DNA of 64,000 nucleotides, from positions 2,230,128 through 2,294,127 of the forward strand of contig NW_004454177.1 in NCBI RefSeq assembly GCF_000283155.1, read 5' to 3'. Numbering within the stretch: position 1 is the first letter of the stretch; the number at the start of each line of letters is the position of its first letter. This DNA is from Ceratotherium simum simum (lineage: Eukaryota; Chordata; Mammalia; Perissodactyla; Rhinocerotidae). Positions 12,688-23,358 of the stretch are shown in pieces. The position numbers and the translations under genes are program-made. The notes under the pieces were generated by a model. That model made no database searches, was not told the origin of the DNA, and saw nothing but the letters and a program-made list of their open reading frames with translations.

Positions 12688-12902
12688 TTTTTTTTTTTTT
12701 TAAGATTTTATTTATTTATTTTTCCCCCAAAGCCCCAGTAGATAGTTGTATGTCATAGCTGCACATCCTTCTAGTTGCTGTATGTGGGACGCGGCCTCAG
12801 CATGGCCAGAGGAGCGGTGCCTCTGTGCGCACCCAGGATCTGAACCCAGGCCGCCAGCAGCGGAGCGCGCGCACTTAACCGCTAAGCCACAGGGCCAGAC
12901 CC
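12688..12902 (-). mobile_element. ERE-type SINE (tail type A)
   Basis: It starts on the plus strand with a poly-T (the reversed A tail), then 'cccccaaagccccagtaga', 'gtatgtgggacgcggcc', 'cacttaaccgctaagccac' and 'agggccagacc'. A perfect 13-base duplication, TTTCCTTGCTTTT, lies at 12675-12687 and 12903-12915. The tRNA-like head still has good promoter boxes on the minus strand, so this is one of the younger copies. Confidence 0.97.
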
Positions 12903-13335
12903 TTTCCTTGCTTTTTGTTTGTCTCATAATTTGCTATTGAATGCCAGACATTATGTGTAGAAGAACAGTAAATATAGAGGTAAATCGCATTTATGTCCAG
13001 AAATGGTGACGTCTCTCCTTCCGTTAGGTCATTTGTTGTGTCTATAGAGGCGTTTTATTTCAGTGTTGTCAGTAATTGAACTGGGTTTGGATTTTGTTGT
13101 TGCTATTATAATCCTCAGTGCATGACAGGCTTCAAATTACTCCAGTTGCGGGCTTCTGTTACTTTTTGGAGCTGTGGTAGGTTTTTCTCAATGTTCCAAT
13201 TTTACCCTTAAGTTTCAGCCATCCCCATGTCTATGCCATAGAGGAGGTTTCTTTCTATACTCTTGCCCCATCTCCAGAGTAAACTACTATTCTGTGTTAG
13301 TGATAGCTCATGCTGCGGTGAAGGAATGGTCTTCA

Positions 13336-14412
13336 GTCTAGTTCTGACTATTGTATTTTGTCAAAGTCTTTTTTAGCATCTGTGAACATGATTATATTAT
13401 TTTATTCCTCTTAAACCTATTAATATGATAAATACATCAAGGAATTTTGTAATAGTGAACAAATTTCACATTTTTATCTTCAGTAAACTCCGCTCAGTCA
13501 TTGTGCATTACTTTAAATTTCTCTACCAGCTTCTGCTTATAAGTATTTTATTTTAGATACTTGAAAAAATATTTATAAGTGATTTTAGTTTGTAATTTTT
13601 CAGAGCAGTATTTGTCCACATTTGCTCAAAAAATCATTTGAAAGTTAATATTTAGCTTCATAAGTTAATTTGCCAGATTTTTTTCCTTTCACATTCTTTG
13701 GAACAGTTTCAATAGCATTGGAATTACATGCTCTTAAAAGTCTTGACAAAATTCTCCCATAAAACACCCTAGGCCTAGTACTTTTTTTTAATGAGTGAAT
13801 CTTTTCAGGGGAAGTTGATTTGCTTAGATTTTTTATTTCTTCTAGCGTCAGGGTTGGTAAATCATAGTTTCCTGAACATAGTCTTGCCTTTCAAATTTAC
13901 TTGCATAAAATTGAACAAAGCCCTTTCTTAAGAGTATTTTAATTTTTTTCTGCTTATGTGATAATTTTTGTTGTTGTTGTTATTGTATTTGTACATTCTC
14001 CCTTTTTTTCACTGATTAGGTTAAATTATAGTTAATCTGTTATATTATTTTTTTTCAAACTGCTAACTTTTATATGCATTAACTTGTTTTTCTGCTTTCT
14101 AACTCATTAATATCTGCTTTTATCTTCTAAAATTCCATTCTTCTGCTTATGTTAAGTTTATTTGGTGGTGCTTAATTAGTTTGCTTTAATTCATGTTTCA
14201 TTTTTATGTTTTATGATCTATCCTATGTTTTCTGTGGTGTTTATTCTTCATGGTGATTCTTACAATTTTGATTTCATTTCTATGATGAAATTTTCCCCTT
14301 TACTATACTCTTATGTTCTGCTTAAGCACGAGTTCTTAAGCTCCTGTTTTATCTCTTCTCTGGGTTCTTGTCTTTCTGCTTTGGGGGTGTCTCTTTTAGA
14401 AACAAGTTTCTT
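13336..14412 (-). mobile_element. Third L1 piece, ORF2 antisense
   Basis: From 'ttagcatctgtgaacatgat' near 13374 the plus strand again reads as antisense L1 ORF2 (reverse-transcriptase region), going back to a part of ORF2 already passed in the L1 to the left. It is therefore a separate copy. It continues to about 14400, where an ERE is inserted. Divergence is high and no coding frame remains. Confidence 0.72.
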
Positions 14413-14712
14413 GGGCCAGCCCCGTGGCTTAGCAGTTAAGTGCTCGCGCTCTGCTACTGGTGGCACGGGTTCGGATCCCGGGTGTGCACCGACGCACCGC
14501 TTCTCCGGCCATGCTGAGGCCGCGCCCCACATACAGCAACTAGAGGGATGTGCAACTATGACGTACAACTATCTACTGGGGCTTTGGGGAACACAAAAAA
14601 CGGAGGAGGAATGGCAATGGATGTTAGCTCAGAGCCGGTCTTCCTCAGCAAAAAGAGGAGGATTAGCATGGATGTTAGCTCAGGGCTGATCTTCCTCACA
14701 CACACAAAAAAT
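14413..14712 (+). mobile_element. ERE-type SINE, composite A plus B tail
   Basis: The head is 'gggccagccccgtggcttagc' with A-box-like 'gtggcttagcagttaag' and B-box-like 'ggttcggatcccgg'. The body runs through 'acagcaactagaggg', 'ctactggggctttgggg', two 'gatgttagctcag' modules and a (CA)n/A tail. A 15-base target-site duplication flanks it: AGAAACAAGTTTCTT at 14398-14412 and AGAAACAAATTTCTT at 14713-14727, one mismatch. At 300 bases it is one of the longest copies here. Confidence 0.97.
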
Positions 14713-15480
14713 AGAAACAAATTTCTTTAAGTTGCTTTATCTCTTTTAGTTCATGGTCACATGCTTCATCTGCTCTGTTGCAGCATTTTCTGGTGCGTAT
14801 TCTTTGTCTATTGGTAAGATTTTTGTTTTGTAGATATATGATCCACCTCAAATTTATTTTGTGGGTAGTGTAAGGTAGAGTTCCAGTGTTGTGTTCCTTT
14901 TTATTTTTTGCATTTGTTTATCCAGTTGTAACAGCATCATTTGTTGAGACTTTCCATACTCCATTAAATTGCCTTAGCACCATTGTTGAAAAGGGACTTT
15001 ATTCTGTTTCATTGGTTTCTATGTTCATCATTATGCTGATGCCACTCTGTCTTGATTACTGTAGCTTGATAAGTCTTAAATCAAATAATATAATCCTTTA
15101 GCCTTTGTCTTCTTTTTGAGACAGGATTGGCTATTCTTGGTCCCTTGCATTTCCATATTAATTTTAAAATCAACTTGTTGACATCTCCAAAAAGTACTGC
15201 TGAGATTTTTATTAGGATTATGTTCAATTAATAGATAAATTTGAAGAGACCAACAAATTTGAGTTTTCCAATCCATAAACATAGTGTATGTCTCTATTTA
15301 TATAGGTTTGTGTTTTTTATCATAGGTTTATGTCTTTTGTTGGTAAATTTTGATATTTTTCTTACAGATTTGTATTATAAGATGATTCTATCAATGGTTT
15401 TCCAGTTTTTCTGTTAAGCTTCATTATTGAACGAGTTGGATTTTCCTAGACCTGCTCTTTGCAAGAGGTTCCTGTAGAGG
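14713..15480 (-). mobile_element. Fourth L1 piece, 3' ORF2 antisense
   Basis: After the ERE, the host L1 resumes briefly. From about 14800 the sequence jumps to a more 3' portion of ORF2 antisense ('cagcatcatttgttgag' near 14931, 'ctgtcttgattactgtagc' near 15047, 'ccttgcatttccatatt' near 15142). This indicates a further L1 copy, or the same copy with a rearrangement. It fades out near 15480. Confidence 0.72.
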
Positions 15481-16153
15481 GAGAGATGATAGTGTAGCCT
15501 TATGACTGGTACAGAGGCAGATTGTGTCCTACAAATGTTGTTTGTTTCATTTTTTATATAGCCCAGACTTGTCTGTTTTGTTTGTTTCCTTGTTTTATAG
15601 TTATATTGGCTTCAATACCAATGTGGCCTCTCCTAGTTTCTGACTTCATTTTGGTAAAGAATGGAGTGGGTCCCTCCCCTTCAAGAAGAGTATTTTTGCT
15701 ACCATTTTCTGAGATTTGCCGTTTTTGGGCTACTCTTTCTATACTTTTCTTCACGGCTTCATTCCGATATTAGCACCTGTTGGCAGCCCTTACATCTTTT
15801 TTCCTACCTGCGTGTTACATTTTTAGTATAGTTTCATTTAAAATGGAGTTTTCAGAAATTTTCTCTGTTGTTTTGTAAGAATTTTAGGAAAGGAAGGGAA
15901 AAGATGCTGAGTTGTGTAGCCATGTTAATAAAGAGGTCTAAATTTTAATTTTTAAAAATCACATTTAAGACAGAATATATTAAACTTCTTATACAAATTA
16001 ATAAATTCTCCACATGATAAAATTAGGAATTATCTTATAATGTTTTCAATGTAGAAGGCAGGAATTCTAGATTTCCATTACCTAACCAAGAAATATCCAT
16101 TTTCAAAATATATTGTCTTTAGCTAAAAAGGCCTATATTATTATAGTAGATTC
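15481..16153. other. No recognisable feature (possible L1 remnant)
   Basis: AT-rich sequence without a repeat I can name and without a convincing reading frame. The first part (to about 15920) may be 5' sequence of the preceding minus-strand L1, but I see no diagnostic phrase. Confidence 0.4.
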
Positions 16154-16165
16154 AAACTAAATTAA

Positions 16166-16414
16166 GCTGGGGGCTGGCCCAGTGGTGTAGTGGTTAAGCT
16201 TGCATGCTCTGCTTCAGCACCCGGTGTTCGTGGGTTTGGATCCTGGGTGTGGACCTACACGCCGCTCATCAAGCCATGCTGTGGCAGCGCCCCGCATACA
16301 AAATAGAGGAAGATTGGCACAGATGTTAGCTCAGGGACAATCTTCCTCAGTAAAAAGAGAAAGATTGACAACAGATGTTAGCTGGGGGCCAATCTTCCTA
16401 ACCAAAAAAAAAAA
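16166..16414 (+). mobile_element. ERE-type SINE (tail type B)
   Basis: It has the head 'ctggcccagtggtgtagtgg', B-box region 'gggtttggatcctggg', body 'aggaagattggcacagatg', a second 'agattgacaacagatgttag' module and a 14-base A tail. A perfect 12-base duplication, AAACTAAATTAA, is at 16154-16165 and 16415-16426. Confidence 0.97.
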
Positions 16415-16504
16415 AAACTAAATTAATCTGAGCAATTAGGTAAAGCAAAACCCCTTCAGTATTTTAATTTTTCTAACATTCTTTATCTCTATTCTCTTAG
16501 ATTC

Positions 16505-16625
16505 ATAGGATTTTAGAATTTTAGATGTGGAAAACATATTAAAGTCAATTTTGCAGGAAATTGAGATTAAGTGCCGTGATCTAGATGCCACTGCTGAGTG
16601 GCAGAACCATAGCACCTGCACAGCC
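16505..16625 (-). mobile_element. Possible MIR SINE fragment
   Basis: The stretch 'gcaggaaattgagattaag' followed by 'gctgagtggcagaacc' resembles the core and 3' part of a MIR read in reverse ('gaggaaactgaggc', 'gtggcagagc'). It is short and diverged. The rest of 16427-16775 shows nothing recognisable. Confidence 0.45.
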
Positions 16626-16790
16626 CAGCTCGAGCCTTTCGTTCTTCCACTGGAACCTGTAGGCCTTTTTACTATTTATCTCTGATGAATTTATCTCTTT
16701 AAAAATTTACCTCTAATAAATCATCAAGATAATTTTCTTTTATGTAAATGTGACAAAACTGATTTGAGTTGGATAAATCTGTGCACTTTT

Positions 16791-17036
16791 TTTTTTTTTA
16801 ATGAGGAAGATCAGCCCTGAGCTAACATCCATGCCAATCCTCCTCCTTTTTTTTTTCTCCCCCAAAGCCCCAGTAGATAGTTGTGTGTCATAGTTGCACA
16901 TCCTTCTAGTTGCTGCATGTGGGACGCCACATCAACACGGCCCAACAAGCAGTGCGTTGGTGCGTGCCTGGATCCAAACCTGGGCTGCCAGTAGCGGAGT
17001 GCATGCAATTAACTGCTAAGCCACGGGGCCGGCCCC
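16791..17036 (-). mobile_element. ERE-type SINE (A plus partial B tail)
   Basis: On the plus strand a poly-T leads into 'gaggaagatcagccctgag', 'caaagccccagtagatag', 'agttgctgcatgtggg', 'aattaactgctaagccac' and 'ggggccggcccc'. The perfect 15-base duplication AATCTGTGCACTTTT lies at 16776-16790 and 17037-17051. Confidence 0.97.
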
Positions 17037-17314
17037 AATCTGTGCACTTTTATTAGTAACAAAACTAGGACTAGAACTCAGGACCACTCAAGGTAGGGAG
17101 TCTCAATTATTGAGAGATCTAAATCTTAGGGTAATCAACGGGAATCCCTGTCTCCTCCCAGTGTATACATTTACTTCTTCTCTGGGAGGGCTGTTTCAGA
17201 ATAGCTGCAATTGCTTTGGTTTTGAAATTCGAGGAAACAAGAATCTGGGTGTACAATGCATGAAAAATTACCCAACACACCATCTCATTGGTAGGTACTG
17301 AAAGAATGCTTTCT

Positions 17315-17559
17315 TTTTTCTTTCTTTCTTATTTTTTTTTGTGAGGAAGATCAGCCCTGAGCTAACATCCGATGCCAATCCTCCTCTTTTTGCTGAGGAA
17401 GATTTGCCCTGGGCTAACATCCATGCCCATCTTCCTCTACTTTATATGGGACGCCACCACAGCATGGCTTGACAAGCGGTGCGTTGGTGTGCGCCGGGGA
17501 TCCGAACCTGCGAACTGCGGGCCGCGGGAGCAGAGTGCTGCACCACCGGACCGGCCCCA
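17315..17559 (-). mobile_element. ERE-type SINE (tail type B)
   Basis: Reverse-complement ERE with 'gaggaagatcagccctgag', 'ttgctgaggaagatttgcc', 'tatatgggacgccacc' and an end in 'ccggaccggcccc'. A perfect 14-base duplication, AAAGAATGCTTTCT, is at 17301-17314 and 17560-17573. The head keeps many CpG sites, which suggests a fairly recent insertion. Confidence 0.97.
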
Positions 17560-17573
17560 AAAGAATGCTTTCT

Positions 17574-19529
17574 AATGGTGAAGATCCTGTTGAGAGTGTG
17601 CTCTGGGGTTCCACCTCCCTTCTTCCTTTCCTTCTTTCCTGATCCCCCTTGCCACCTTCCTCAGGTGTCCAGCCTCATACCATGACCATGAACAGCAGAT
17701 AATCCCAAAAAGCAGTGGCAAGCTAAGACTGAAGGAGGTAAGACAAGGCAGGAGACGTCAGGTAAGGAAAAGGCAGGAGCAGGGAAGACCAAGGGGTGCT
17801 GGGAGCTGGGAGTTAAGAGAAACCTAGGGATCTAGAAACAAGAGACCCACAGAGTCTGTATATGTATAGTTCTAGGCTACGAAGAAGATCAGAAATCAAA
17901 CAAGCAGCCAGCACAGCAAACCCAAAACACGGGGAGCAAAGAATGCTTGAAACCGTGGTGGAGACCCATCTCAAGGAGAAACTAGCTTAAGGCCTGTGGG
18001 TGCAGGGCTACCGTTTTGCACAACTCCAGGGTGCATCATTCTTCCTATGTACTGTGAAGAGTAGGTCAACAACATTAGGAAACTGGCCAGTGCCTTTAAA
18101 AGGTTCAAGATAAAAGACGGGATGTAAATCTCTCCTTGTGACGTCTACTATCAAGCGTGCTCTGGGGAAACGTACTGAAATCCACACTAAGGTTATGTCT
18201 TCCCAGGACAGTTTTCATGTTAGCGGAAATCCAAGCAATAAGCTAAAGGACTTAGCCTTCAAGTGAGGGAAATGCTGTGGGCAGGGAGTGATTTGGGGCA
18301 TTCCTGGGCTCCCTGACACCCTGAGTGGTTGATGTGCTGTCTGGGAGCCTAGGTAACAAGTCTGGTAATTGCGGAGACTTTGGGAGAGCACAGCCCACTC
18401 AGCTCCTCAGTTCAATACACACGCCTTTAGTTTGGTGTTTTTTAATTCAGCTCCAAGACTGTCGTCAGCCATTTTTAGCTCTTTCCTTTAACACTGACCA
18501 CCTTGTTCCCTTTCATACCCTGAACAGAGCCAAGCAGTGTGCATTGAAATCCAACATCCTTTGTGTTGTTTGAGAAATCTGAGGCTAACATCTCCGGGGC
18601 TTTTTTGTTTCCCTTGCCTGTCTCCGCCATGACCTGCCAACTCCTTTTGGCTCTCCTGGGCTTTCGTCATGTCCCGCATCGATTGCTACCCTTTTCTTTA
18701 TTTGCGGGATGCTAAGGATGAACCCTGCAGCACAATGACGCTGGCTTTTTACACGGTTAGGTCAGCCTCTGACCCCGGGCACATAGGTCCAGTGATATTT
18801 CACCAGACCAGGGTTGTTGTTGCCTCAGCTGCTCATAAAAGAGCCAATTGATTTTTTTTTGCAGACTTGCTATCCTGAATTCACAAGGTCTTTTCTGGGA
18901 TTTCTTTCTGCTTCTTTAAATGCTTCTTTTCTATCTTAGACCTTGTGATCCTCAGGTACCCCATTTGCTAATAACCCCCAATGCTGGCACCTGACAGCAG
19001 GTGGCCACAGTTCTGTTAATTATGTCCCCAGGCTTAGGAATTCTCTTGTCATGACATCTAATCATCTGCCTCTGACTCTTGGGCTGAAAGCAGGTTGCAG
19101 ACATGCTTCTCTTCCCCTGAGCTCATAAAATCTATTCTTCTGGCCTCACACCTTCAGATTCATATGCTGTGCCTTGAAGGTATATGACAGTATAGCCAAG
19201 TACTCAGTGCCTTCTACAGCAACCGGTGGAGTCACAGCTATTGCAGGCTCAAATGAAGGGGGATGTGAAACCCGGCCAGCACAGCATCGATTTACCAGTC
19301 ATACAGACCAACTGGGAAAGTGTTACCAGAGGCATTCTGGGTAGACCTATAGTGGATTAAGGCCTTTCTCTTGTCTCCTTCCATCCTCCTGACTCCAATG
19401 TAAACCGTCCTTTAGCCCAAACAGAGATTGCAGCTTTCCGTAGAGAGTGAAACAAAGATTAAAGGGAGCCATGATAAGTTCCTTCATATGGGGACGACTG
19501 AGAAAGTCTATGGTATAGGATATAAGAGA
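17574..19529. other. Single-copy non-coding sequence
   Basis: No repeat family, splice-flanked open frame or protein match could be seen. ORFs are all under 85 codons and show no domain. A small inverted repeat, TCCCGCA (about 18672) and TGCGGGA (about 18703), could form a 7-base stem, but there is no sign that it is used. Confidence 0.5.
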
Positions 19530-19690
19530 CTTGGGTTTCCAGAGATAGGTTCTAATCAATTATAATATTCGTTCCATGAGTGACTGGACCTCTGTTTTCC
19601 ATCCATAAAATGGGGGAAATATCTCTTCCTTGTTTGAAGTGAAGCCAAGAGAATTAATTGCACAATATTTCCAAAAGGCTTGGTATTCCA
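19530..19690 (+). mobile_element. MIR SINE fragment
   Basis: The order 'gggtttccagagataggttctaatc', 'tgagtgactggacctctg', 'ttttccatccataaaatggg' and 'tatctcttccttgttt' follows the MIR core and 3' end ('cttgggcaag', 'cctcagtttcctc', 'taaaatggggataat'). It is diverged, and the tRNA-like head is missing. Confidence 0.7.
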
Positions 19691-20109
19691 TGGAGGCAGG
19701 TGCCGTGTACATATATGTAAACACACAAAGATATGTAGATATATAGATAATCCCTCATTGATTCTTTTGAGATACTAAAAGAAATGAATTATGGGTCAGA
19801 AGAATAGTTGAGCAGGGAGTTTTGGTCAATTTGTAGGTACTTTAAAGCAATTGTGATGGATGTGAGGAAAGAAATCAATGGAGAAATATCAATAGGGATT
19901 TCACTGTAAATACTATATCCTAACAGCCTAACTGGTCATCAAAAATACTGCCTATCTGTAATATGGGCAAATTAAAAGGGGAAAATAAGATCTTTGCAAA
20001 TAAGTAATAAAAATAAAATAAAACTTCCACTTAACCTCACAAATGATGAGGCAAGTATGGGAAGAAACAGATAAAATTGGTCCTGGTCAAGGTCGAAGGT
20101 GCCTTATCT

Positions 20110-20320
20110 GGTCTACAATTACTATCACAATTTCCATTGGCATAAAATACTTTTATATGTGTCATTGCAATTGATTCTTATAACACTCCTGTAAGACAGG
20201 CAGGGCAGGTTCCCTCTTTCTCAGAGGTCTTACTCAGGATCATAGGATGTATGCATAGGAATGTTCAGACTTAATCCCAGGTTCTTCTCGAGCGAGGGCA
20301 CTTCCTACTATTCTGCACTT
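20110..20320 (-). mobile_element. Possible MIR SINE
   Basis: Reverse-orientation MIR-like order: 'attcttataacactcctg', 'taagacaggcaggg', 'cagaggtcttactcaggatc' and 'tcccaggttcttctc'. It is highly decayed, so the call rests on order more than identity. 19690-20110 shows nothing recognisable. Confidence 0.5.
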
Positions 20321-21844
20321 CCTCTGGGAATTAGGTATTTTTTTCAAGGCCTCAGTTCGTCCTTATAGTTTGTCCTCTCTCTTCAGAGAATCTTCTTTTC
20401 ATTGGTCCCTCTTCAATGACCTGGTAACCTAGGGCCATTTAATGCCTATTCTCTGTAAATAAGACCTTCCTCTTGAGTCGACCAATGCCCCAGCCTGCCC
20501 TGAGGGATGATGTATCCTTTGGCCCTGGTGGGTCTCCAAGCCCTCTCTTCAGCTGACTCTACCTGAACAGTCTCCCAGCCTGGAATTTCTGGTCATTGCC
20601 CAATCAAAGGGAAGCCCACAGAAGGAGGGGGAGAAGAAGGAAGTAACTTAGGAGCTGCCTAAACAAATGCACACTCAAATTCCTGGCAGCTGTGTAGTTG
20701 CCCCTTCCAATTGCAGGCCTGCCCTGGTTAGAAATAATTTAGATTTTCTTGCTGAGCTCACTGATTATTTGTCCATCGTTCACATCTGCACTGATAAAAT
20801 AACTCTCAAGAGGGACTTTAATTTGTACTTGGTTTTGCTGGGTCTCCTCTTTCATGCTTTCCCTCTCAAGTTATTGAATTCTTTCCACTCTGTCTCTCAG
20901 GTTGTTTGAAATCTTCTCAATCAATTAATTCTCCCACTCCTCCTTGCCAATATATTGGGAGCTTTGGTTCTCAGACAGGTCAGGGTGCTACGTTAAGGAA
21001 TCTGTTAGATGTGCAGGCTGGTGAATACACCTACGTTATGACCATCATTATTCTTTGTAGTACGTTTAGATCTAGGAAAAAATTATCATCATCCTAGGTC
21101 CCTTCCATCCCGTCCCCACACCCATCGTAATTTTTCCTGACCACTTGGACACTGAGAAAGGGTAGCAGTGGGAAAGATTTATTGCTTTTCCTTGATATGT
21201 TGTGAATAAACTGCATCATTCCAATGAGATCTGGACTCGTACAACAGACTCTCCCTGCCGGCTTGGCTGTGTTCTCTGTTCTGCAGACAACAAAAGATGA
21301 CAGGTTGTAAGTTCCAGCATCAGAAGAGAGCAACTGGCTTCCGTTGGCAACCTTACTTGTTAACTGGCAGTGCCGAGAAACAAGGCTCCCTGGGTCATCT
21401 AAGGACAGGCAGGGGCTGATGAGTTTGAAAGTAGAAGCAGCGGCAAAGAAAGGGCTGGCTTCAATTCTGTAGCACTGCTGTGCCACAGCCCTCTGGCCCT
21501 CTGCACTTTCCTCCTCTCCAGAGCTCATCCCCATCTCTCATCTCCACCCTGATACTAGGGTCAGATTGTAGCAAATATAATAAGATGCACTCCCATATCC
21601 TGAAAAGGCTTCACGGAAAGGAGCCCAGAGCAGCCTCTGTGGCTACAGAAGTTATCTCCTCAGCAAATGTCTCTCTACACTCTACAATCCAGCCAGCTTG
21701 GTAGCATCTGCTATCAGTAAGGAATAAAGTATATCTATTTGATTTGTTTTTGGTAGAAGACTCCCAGATGCTTCATTTAATTCAATATTCTAAATCCACT
21801 TAGGTCACAAAAAGGTGGCCAATTCTTTTTATTTTTTAATAAAT
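20320..21844. other. Single-copy sequence with one 146-codon minus-strand ORF
   Basis: No repeat was recognised. The minus strand is open from 21534 to 21094, starting at an ATG with G at -3 and G at +4. The predicted protein is serine-rich and begins 'MGMSSGEEESAEGQR'. It shows no transmembrane segment, domain or family that I recognise, and no neighbouring exon. A chance ORF is the simplest reading, but it is the longest one outside repeats. Confidence 0.4.
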
Positions 21845-22010
21845 ATTTTTTCAATAAACATTTCATTTAAGAATAATTTTAGATTTACAGAAAAGTTGCA
21901 GCCAATACAGAGTTCCCATATACCCTTCACTTAGTTTCTAGGAGATCAATTTTAATACTTCGCTGATTCTAGACTAAATCTTTAAATAGGATCAAACCAG
22001 ACTTTCAAGA
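21845..22010 (-). mobile_element. L1 3' UTR fragment
   Basis: The phrases 'taattttagatttacagaaaagttgca' (21873-21900) and 'agagttcccatataccct' (21909-21926) are typical antisense 3' UTR sequence of old L1 copies. After about 22010 the match fades. Confidence 0.75.
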
Positions 22011-22639
22011 ACTTTTTGGGCTTGTCTAATTTGCAGCATCATCTCTTGTCCTCATAACTAGAGTCCTTAACTCCCATCCGGTGTCTCAGCCCCTTCTCAG
22101 GCTCTAGGCTAAGCCTGACCAGCATAAGAGGAATTTAAGCAGACCCAGCCGCATATTCTGGCTCTCAGCCACAAGTTTCCTTGCAGTCAGCCCAGCTGCC
22201 CTTGGTTCCTAGATCTGAGCAACTGCACATTGGCATTCACCTCATTTCACAGGAAGAGTGTCCCCTTTAAGTCTACATCAGGATATGTGAGTTAAGGACT
22301 CTGTGCTCAACTTCCAGCTTAGAGAATTCTTCAGTCCCTTTGCGTTCATTTTTGCCCATCCTTTCTTTGGGCTCCTGGCGGCGCTGCCTAGCTCCTTCTC
22401 CTTGCCAGTATGTACTCCTGATGCTGTTTGTGGCCCTGCGCCACTACTTGCTTGAAATGAGACCTTGGTACCACACTTTCCAGATTTTGTGTCCTGGCTG
22501 CTGGACTAAATTTCCTCTTGATCCCTACGCTCTCAAATGAACTAGTCTAGGCCCATGTCCAGCCCCTTCCAGGCCTTCTCCAATCTGCTGAACCCGACCA
22601 GGCCATGCTTGATGCTTGATGACATCCTGAGTTACGATA
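22011..22639. other. No recognisable feature
   Basis: More GC-rich than the L1 block, with no repeat or coding signal that I can name. ORFs are 66 codons or less. Confidence 0.5.
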
Positions 22640-22850
22640 ATGCTCTCTTTATTCAGTCATTTTTATACAAACATTTACTATCTGTTACTTTCTAGGCTCC
22701 ATCATTGAGCTTTATGGAGATGAATAATAAAACGCTGCTTTGAAAGAGCTCACAGTCTAGCAGAAGAGGCAGGCAAGAAGACTGAGGATTGCCATACAGT
22801 AGAGTAGTTGCTATGAGGAAGCTGGCCCAGGGCGAGTGAACGGGTGGGAC
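22640..22850 (-). mobile_element. L2 LINE 3'-end fragment
   Basis: Reverse-complement L2 order: 'acatttactatctgttac' (for 'atttattgagcacctactatg'), 'gatgaataataaaacgctgc', 'aagagctcacagtctagcag', 'tagttgctatgagg'. This ancient LINE tail is common in all mammals. Confidence 0.65.
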
Positions 22851-23104
22851 CCCATTCCCTAAAAGAGGGCACATAGAAAGAAAAGCAGGTTTGAAGAGAA
22901 TAACAAGCAGTGTCATTTTGGACATATTATATTTGGAGTAACCAAAGGACATCCAGAAGAAGATGTCCATTATGCATCGGATATAGAAGCCTGGAGATAG
23001 AGAGGTTATCAGAATACAGAGGCACATTGGATCTTAAGGCCATCCAGAGATCATGGGTAGAAGGAAAAGAGGGCTAAAACAGGGGCCTGGAAGAAATCAA
23101 CATT
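22851..23104. other. Single-copy spacer
   Basis: Purine-rich sequence between the L2 fragment and the ERE. No repeat or gene was recognised. Confidence 0.4.
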
Positions 23105-23118
23105 AAGAGGTAAGGGAG

Positions 23119-23344
23119 GGCCGGCTCCGTGGCTTAGCGGTTAAGTGCGCGCGCTCTGATGCTGGCGGCCCGGGTTCGGATCCCGGGAGCGCCCTGAGGC
23201 ACCACTTCTCCGTCCAACGTGAGGCCGAGTCCCACGTACAGCAACTAGAAGGATGTGAACCTATGACATACAACTATCTACTGGGGCTTTGGGGGGAAAA
23301 AACTGAATAAATAAAATCTTTAAAAAAAAAAAAAAAAAAAAAAA
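23119..23344 (+). mobile_element. Young ERE-type SINE (tail type A)
   Basis: Well preserved: 'ggccggctccgtggcttagcgg' type head, B box 'gggttcggatcccgg', 'acagcaactagaaggatgt', 'catacaactatctactgg', 'aaataaaatcttt' and about 24 As at the tail. The perfect 14-base duplication AAGAGGTAAGGGAG is at 23105-23118 and 23345-23358. The intact long A tail and many CpGs make it probably the most recent insertion in the window. Confidence 0.98.
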
Positions 23345-23358
23345 AAGAGGTAAGGGAG

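Larger units (their letters stand above)
8084..13335 (-). mobile_element. Second minus-strand L1, broken by later insertions
   Basis: Antisense L1 starts part-way through the 3' UTR ('tgtaccattttatattcccatc' type sequence at 8098), runs through ORF2 antisense (for example 'tgatcttgtacctgtaac' near 9350) and reaches 5' region antisense near 12930 ('tattgaatgccagacatt'). Segments belonging to it are 8084-11294, about 11556-11922, about 12130-12269 and 12916-13335. The gaps are an ERE, a MER5A, an LTR-like element and another ERE, so the LINE is the oldest layer. A degraded reverse-transcriptase reading frame survives at 9253-9573. Confidence 0.82.

Noticed and set aside
14420..14490. tRNA-like A and B boxes (also in the other EREs)
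   Set aside because: They belong to SINE heads derived from a tRNA. No cloverleaf with a proper anticodon arm and acceptor stem was seen.
14213..14689. 158-codon plus-strand ORF
   Set aside because: It runs from antisense L1 sequence across the target-site duplication into an ERE SINE. No protein would be expected from this junction.
18671..18710. TCCCGCA / TGCGGGA inverted repeat considered as a hairpin RNA
   Set aside because: The stem is only 7 bases with a 24-base loop, too weak for a miRNA precursor.
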